Part shown: piece by piece, positions 6,214-8,933 of the stretch
Layout of the letters: each line of letters begins with the position of its first letter
Position numbering within the stretch: the stretch's first letter is position 1
The notes under the pieces: model-generated
Databases searched by the model: none
Told to the model about the DNA's origin: nothing
Seen by the model: the letters and a program-made list of their open reading frames with translations, nothing else
Made by a program: the position numbers and the translations under genes
Source: CAYYWV01 sp964475385
Lineage (GTDB): Bacteria > Pseudomonadota > Alphaproteobacteria > JAAXGF01
Assembly (NCBI GenBank): GCA_964475385.1
Contig: CAYYWV010000100.1
Coordinates: 1 to 8,933 of the forward strand
Reading direction: 5' to 3'
DNA: 8,933 nt

Positions 6214-7110
6214 CTAGATCTCCTCGCGCGCTCGGGCGCCCAAGATGCCGTTCGGGCGCACCAGAAGGACGACGATGAGAATGCCGAAGACCAACGCGTC
6301 CCGGTATGCGCTCCACTCGCCGGGGAGCAGCGCCTGGAAGGTGATCTCGAGAAAGCCGAGCACGAAACCGCCGACGACCGCCCCCGGGATCGTCCCGAAG
6401 CCGCCGATCACAGCGGCGACGAAGGCCTTGAGCACCGGGAAGAAGCCCATGTAGGGGTCGACCTTGCCGACTTTCACCGTCCACAGAAGCCCGGCGACGC
6501 CCGCGAGTCCCGAGCCGATGGCGAAGGCCGCCGCGATCACGCGGTTGATGGGGATTCCCATAAGCTGCGCCGCCATCATGTCGTCGGCCGCCGCCCGCAT
6601 CGCGATCCCGATGTCGGTGCGGGTGACGAACAAGGTGAGCAGAACCAGAAGCACCGCCGTCGTGATGATGGCGACCACGTTGACGCTGGCCACGGTGAGA
6701 TTGCCGAAGTGGTAGACCGTGCGCAGGAAATCGGGAATCGGGAAGGCGCGCGAGCGCGCCCCGATGAGCATCACGGCGCCGTTTTCGAGGATGATGGTGA
6801 CGGCGAACGAGGTCAGAAGCATGGCCACGTCGGGCGCGCCGCGAATCGGTCGGTAGGCGACCCGCTCCATGAGAACGCCGGCGAGCGCGGCCACCACCAC
6901 CACGGCCGGCACCACGACCCAGTACGGCAGGCCGAGGAACAGGAGCCCCAGCGCCGAGTAGCTCGCCACCATCATCAAATCGCCGTGGGCGAAGTTGATC
7001 AGGCGCAGAATCCCGAACACCATCGCGAGCCCGATCGCCATCAAGGCGTAAAGGCTGCCGATGCTGAGCGCGTTGGTGAGCTGCTGGAGGCCGTATTCGG
7101 TCAGCGACAT
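6214..7110 (-). CDS. livH: LivH-type ABC transporter permease
   Basis: A 298-residue inner-membrane permease, the usual LivH length. Hydrophobic segments run through the protein from about residue 14 to 284. Diagnostic motifs are LINFAHGDLMM (37-47), ERVAYRPIRGAP (82-93), the coupling loop RAAADDMMAAQLMGI (172-186), GGFGTIPGAVVGG (236-248) and the terminal RPNGILG (285-291). It forms the translocation path with LivM and contacts the LivF/LivG ATPases through the loop at 172-186. GGAGG lies 7 nt before the ATG at 7110, within the last codons of livF, whose stop is 3 bp upstream. The very tight spacing argues for one transcript from livG through livM. Confidence 0.96.
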   Translation of the reverse strand: MSLTEYGLQQLTNALSIGSLYALMAIGLAMVFGILRLINFAHGDLMMVASYSALGLLFLGLPYWVVVPAVVVVAALAGVLMERVAYRPIRGAPDVAMLLTSFAVTIILENGAVMLIGARSRAFPIPDFLRTVYHFGNLTVASVNVVAIITTAVLLVLLTLFVTRTDIGIAMRAAADDMMAAQLMGIPINRVIAAAFAIGSGLAGVAGLLWTVKVGKVDPYMGFFPVLKAFVAAVIGGFGTIPGAVVGGFVLGFLEITFQALLPGEWSAYRDALVFGILIVVLLVRPNGILGARAREEI

Positions 7111-7113
7111 GAT

Positions 7114-7818
7114 TCAGCCTCCGAGGTAGGACCGCTCGACCTCGGCGTTGCTCCGCAGCGCCTCGGCGGTGTCGTGAAGGATGAGCCGCCCGGTCTCGAG
7201 CACGTAGCCGCGGTCGGCGATCTCAAGCGCGAGATAGGCGTTCTGCTCGACGAGCAGGATCGTGCGGCCGCTGTTCTTGATCTCGCGCAGGACCGAGAAG
7301 ATCGTGTCCACCAGGATCGGGGCGAGCCCGAGCGAGGGCTCGTCGAGAAGCAGGAGCCGGGGGCGGCTCATCAGCGCCCGCGCGATCGCCAGCATCTGCT
7401 GCTCGCCGCCGCTCAAGGTTCCGCCGAGCTGGCCGAGCCGCTCCGCGAGCACCGGAAACAGGCTGTAGACCCATTCGCGGTCGCGCCGCACGGCGGCTCG
7501 GTCGCGCCGCTGGATCGCGCCGAGGCGCAGGTTGTCGTCGACCGTGAGGTTGGCGAAGATGTGCCGCCCTTCGGGGCAATGCGAGATGCCGCGCTGGACG
7601 ATCTGATAGGGCGATAGCGCTTCGATCGGCGCGCCCTCGTAAAGGATCGTCCCCTTCTTCGGGCGCAAGAGGCCCGAGATGGTGCGCAAGGTGGTCGTTT
7701 TGCCGGCGCCGTTCGAGCCGATGAGGGTGACGAGCTCGCCCTCCTCGACATGCAGCGAGACCCCATCGAGCGCCCGGATGCCGCCGTAGTAGACGTCGAT
7801 GTCGCGGACCTCGAGCAT
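7114..7818 (-). CDS. livF: LivF-type ABC transporter ATP-binding protein
   Basis: A 234-residue cytoplasmic ATPase of the HAAT transporter. Walker A is GSNGAGKT (34-41), the LivF-typical CPEGRHIFANLTVDDNL lies at 81-97, the ABC signature is LSGGEQQ (135-141), and Walker B is LLLLDEP (155-161) followed by SLGLAP. The switch position reads VEQN, with Gln192 in place of the usual His, as is normal in LivF. The end ERSYLGG (228-234) is typical. The ATG at 7818 is chosen because GGAAG lies 7 nt upstream and homology begins at MLEVRDI. A GTG two codons earlier would overlap the livG stop but is too close to that ribosome site. The frame stays open far upstream inside livG, but that extension is a livG shadow. 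Confidence 0.96.
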   Translation of the reverse strand: MLEVRDIDVYYGGIRALDGVSLHVEEGELVTLIGSNGAGKTTTLRTISGLLRPKKGTILYEGAPIEALSPYQIVQRGISHCPEGRHIFANLTVDDNLRLGAIQRRDRAAVRRDREWVYSLFPVLAERLGQLGGTLSGGEQQMLAIARALMSRPRLLLLDEPSLGLAPILVDTIFSVLREIKNSGRTILLVEQNAYLALEIADRGYVLETGRLILHDTAEALRSNAEVERSYLGG

Positions 7819-7820
7819 CC

Positions 7821-8612
7821 TCACGCTTCCGCCGCAAGCTGGGTGCTGGCGCGGCCGAGGTAGGACTCGATCACGCTTGGGTGCTGGCGGACCTCGTCCG
7901 CGGTCCCCTCGGCGATGACCGAGCCGTAGCTCAGCGCTTGCAGGCGTTCGCACAGGTTCATCACCAGGCGCATGTCGTGTTCGACGAGGACGATGGTGAG
8001 CGCGAAATCGCGTCTGAGCGACAGGATCAACGCGTGCAGATCGTCGCTCTCGCGCGGGTTCATGCCGGCGGCGGGCTCGTCCAGCAGCAGAACCTTGGGT
8101 CCGGTGGCGAGCGCGCGCGCGATCTCGAGCCGGCGCTTGTCGCCATAGGCCAGGCCGTCGACCCGGCGCTCGCGCAGATCGGCGAGCCCGAGCAGGTCCA
8201 AAAGCTCCATCGCCCGGGCCCGCACCCGCCGCTCCTTGGCCGCGAACGTCGGCCAACCGGAGACGACCTCGAAGATGTTGTAGCGGGTATGGAGCTGGGC
8301 CGCGACGGTTACGTTCTCGAGCACCGTCAGCTTGTCGAACAGACGGATGTTCTGGAATGTGCGGGCGAGTCCCAGCCGCGCGATCCGCGGCGACGGCGCG
8401 CCGGTGATGTCGTGGTCCGCGAAACGGATGCGTCCGGCGGTCGGTTTGAGGAAGCCGGTGAGCAGATGGAAGATCGTGGTCTTGCCGGCCCCGTTGGGGC
8501 CGATGATGCCGAGGATCTCGCCTTCATTCAGGGTCAGATTATAGCCGGCGACCGCCTGCAGCCCGCGGAAGGATTTCGACAGCCCGTCGACGCGCAATAT
8601 GGGCGAAGGCAC
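7821..8612 (-). CDS. livG: LivG-type ABC transporter ATP-binding protein
   Basis: A 263-residue cytoplasmic ATPase, the partner of LivF. Walker A is GPNGAGKTT (38-46), the Q-loop is RTFQNIRLF (84-92), the signature is LAYGDKRRLEIARAL (154-168), and Walker B is VLLLDEPAAGMNP (174-186), with the switch His212 in VEHDM. The signature is LAYG instead of LSYG, and Asp158 replaces the more common Gln in LSYGxQRR; both are mild variants. The start is GTG at 8610-8612, because GGGAGGGGAG (8622-8631) lies 9 nt upstream and homology begins a few residues later. The frame stays open to GTG codons near 8669-8672, but these lack a ribosome site and would add a charged tail foreign to the family. It is the first gene of the transporter operon, 2 bp before livF. 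Confidence 0.94.
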   Translation of the reverse strand: MPSPILRVDGLSKSFRGLQAVAGYNLTLNEGEILGIIGPNGAGKTTIFHLLTGFLKPTAGRIRFADHDITGAPSPRIARLGLARTFQNIRLFDKLTVLENVTVAAQLHTRYNIFEVVSGWPTFAAKERRVRARAMELLDLLGLADLRERRVDGLAYGDKRRLEIARALATGPKVLLLDEPAAGMNPRESDDLHALILSLRRDFALTIVLVEHDMRLVMNLCERLQALSYGSVIAEGTADEVRQHPSVIESYLGRASTQLAAEA

Positions 8613-8707
8613 GGTCTTTTTCTCCCCTCCCAGGCCGTTTTTTTGATCCGGCCGCTGCCCCCTTCGCACCACGAATGCGCGCCTTTTCGGCGGCGGACCA
8701 GCCCGAG

Positions 8708-8736
8708 TTATTACGGGGATTATCGAATGTTTTCAA
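8708..8736 (-). promoter_or_regulatory. Candidate promoter for the livGFHM operon
   Basis: On the minus strand TTGAAA (8731-8736) and TAATAA (8708-8713) are 17 bp apart, inside a short AT-rich island in otherwise GC-rich DNA. The first box matches 5/6 of the sigma70 consensus; the second is weak (3/6). The same stretch also reads as a heat-shock-like pattern, CTTGAA (8732-8737), 13 bp, CCCC (8715-8718), as in E. coli sigma32 promoters but with mismatches after CCCC. It lies about 95 bp before the livG start. Confidence 0.35.
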
Positions 8737-8755
8737 GTGGTTTTTCGGAACGGGC

Positions 8756-8830
8756 TGGTGGGCGCGCGTGGGATCGAACCACGGACCCCCGCCGTGTGAA
8801 GACGGTGCTCTCCCGCTGAGCTACGCGCCC
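8756..8830 (-). tRNA. tRNA-Val (anticodon CAC)
   Basis: A complete 75-nt cloverleaf on the minus strand with encoded CCA. The acceptor stem is GGGCGCG (8824-8830) paired with CGCGCCC (8760-8766). The D arm is GCTC/GAGC around a 7-nt loop. The anticodon stem CCGTC/GGCGG includes one G-U pair, and its loop TTCACAC (8794-8800) puts CAC at 8796-8798, which reads GUG valine codons. A 5-nt variable loop precedes the T arm CGTGG/CCACG with TTCGATC (8772-8778). The 3' end is A plus CCA (8756-8759). All arms have standard lengths, so the gene looks functional. Confidence 0.96.
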
Positions 8831-8887
8831 GATGCCCGTCTCGCCGCGCTCGATGCGCAAGCGGACAGCGGTTTGGAAAGGAGGCTC

Positions 8888-8916
8888 ATTTAAGGCGGCC
8901 CCCATGGCCCTGTCAA
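8888..8916 (-). promoter_or_regulatory. Promoter of the tRNA-Val gene
   Basis: On the minus strand a perfect -35 box TTGACA (8911-8916) is followed after exactly 17 bp by TTAAAT (8888-8893), a 4/6 match to the -10 consensus. Transcription would start near 8881, about 50 nt before the mature tRNA 5' end. The strong match and correct spacing make this the most convincing promoter in the window. No gene is visible between it and the right edge. Confidence 0.65.
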
Positions 8917-8933
8917 GCGAAGCCGGGGACGGG

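Noticed and set aside
5782..7617. Very long plus-strand open frame antisense to livM, livH and livF
   Set aside because: It is rich in Arg, His, Asp and Glu in a pattern typical of reverse-strand frames in GC-rich genes. It has no domain and runs across three well-supported genes.
7819..8256. N-terminal extension of LivF upstream of its ATG
   Set aside because: The extension is an Arg-rich shadow of livG; family homology and the ribosome site place the start at 7818.
8632..8660. T-run with short GGCCG/CGGCC arms before livG as an intrinsic terminator
   Set aside because: The T-run forms the loop, not the tail, of the 5-bp arms, and on the transcribed minus strand it reads as A's.
8756..8830. 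tRNA gene as an integration (att) site for a mobile element
   Set aside because: No integrase gene and no direct repeat of the tRNA 3' end is present in the window; only an inverted copy of a few bases exists.
8675..8905. Small open frames on both strands across the tRNA gene
   Set aside because: Their core peptides are only the conserved tRNA sequence read as protein, a known source of false gene calls.

Overview
The window is GC-rich, densely coded DNA. An alphaproteobacterium is the most likely source. The best clue is the MarR-type regulator near the left end, which has the core sequence of the LdtR/PetP branch of that class. GTG and TTG starts and a tRNA-Val with encoded CCA also fit. 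No phage, transposon, CRISPR array or other mobile-element gene is visible, and I found no wholly new gene system. The interest lies in an apparently coherent uptake-and-catabolism gene cluster whose substrate is not known.

Left part (1-838): the last 41 codons of an unidentified plus-strand gene, a 102-bp gap with a dyad that could be an operator, the MarR-family regulator (230-754), and a strong stem-loop where it converges on the next gene. Middle part (839-3742): a cysteine hydrolase of the isochorismatase family (minus) and an N-formylglutamate amidohydrolase-family enzyme (plus) diverge from a shared 85-bp region. The amidohydrolase then converges on a glutamine-synthetase-like ligase (minus). 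The two stop codons there lie in adjacent copies of a 15-bp tandem duplication.

Right part (3877-8612): a complete branched-chain/hydrophobic amino-acid-type (HAAT/Liv) ABC transporter on the minus strand. Its transcription order is livG, livF, livH, livM and then the periplasmic binding protein. The first four genes are 2-3 bp apart. The binding protein is set off by 93 bp and has its own strong ribosome binding site and a TTG start. The ligase follows 134 bp further on, behind a perfect 12-bp stem-loop. Upstream of livG lies a tRNA-Val(CAC) gene with a good sigma70-type promoter at the right edge.

How the genes may work together (inference): the transporter imports a small amino compound, amine or amide. 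The ligase may join it to the gamma-carboxyl of glutamate, and the two hydrolases may cleave amide or N-acyl bonds in the pathway. The ligase appears to lack the ammonium-site Glu (Trp in its place) and the N-terminal Asp-containing motif of true glutamine synthetase, so a substrate other than ammonia is likely.
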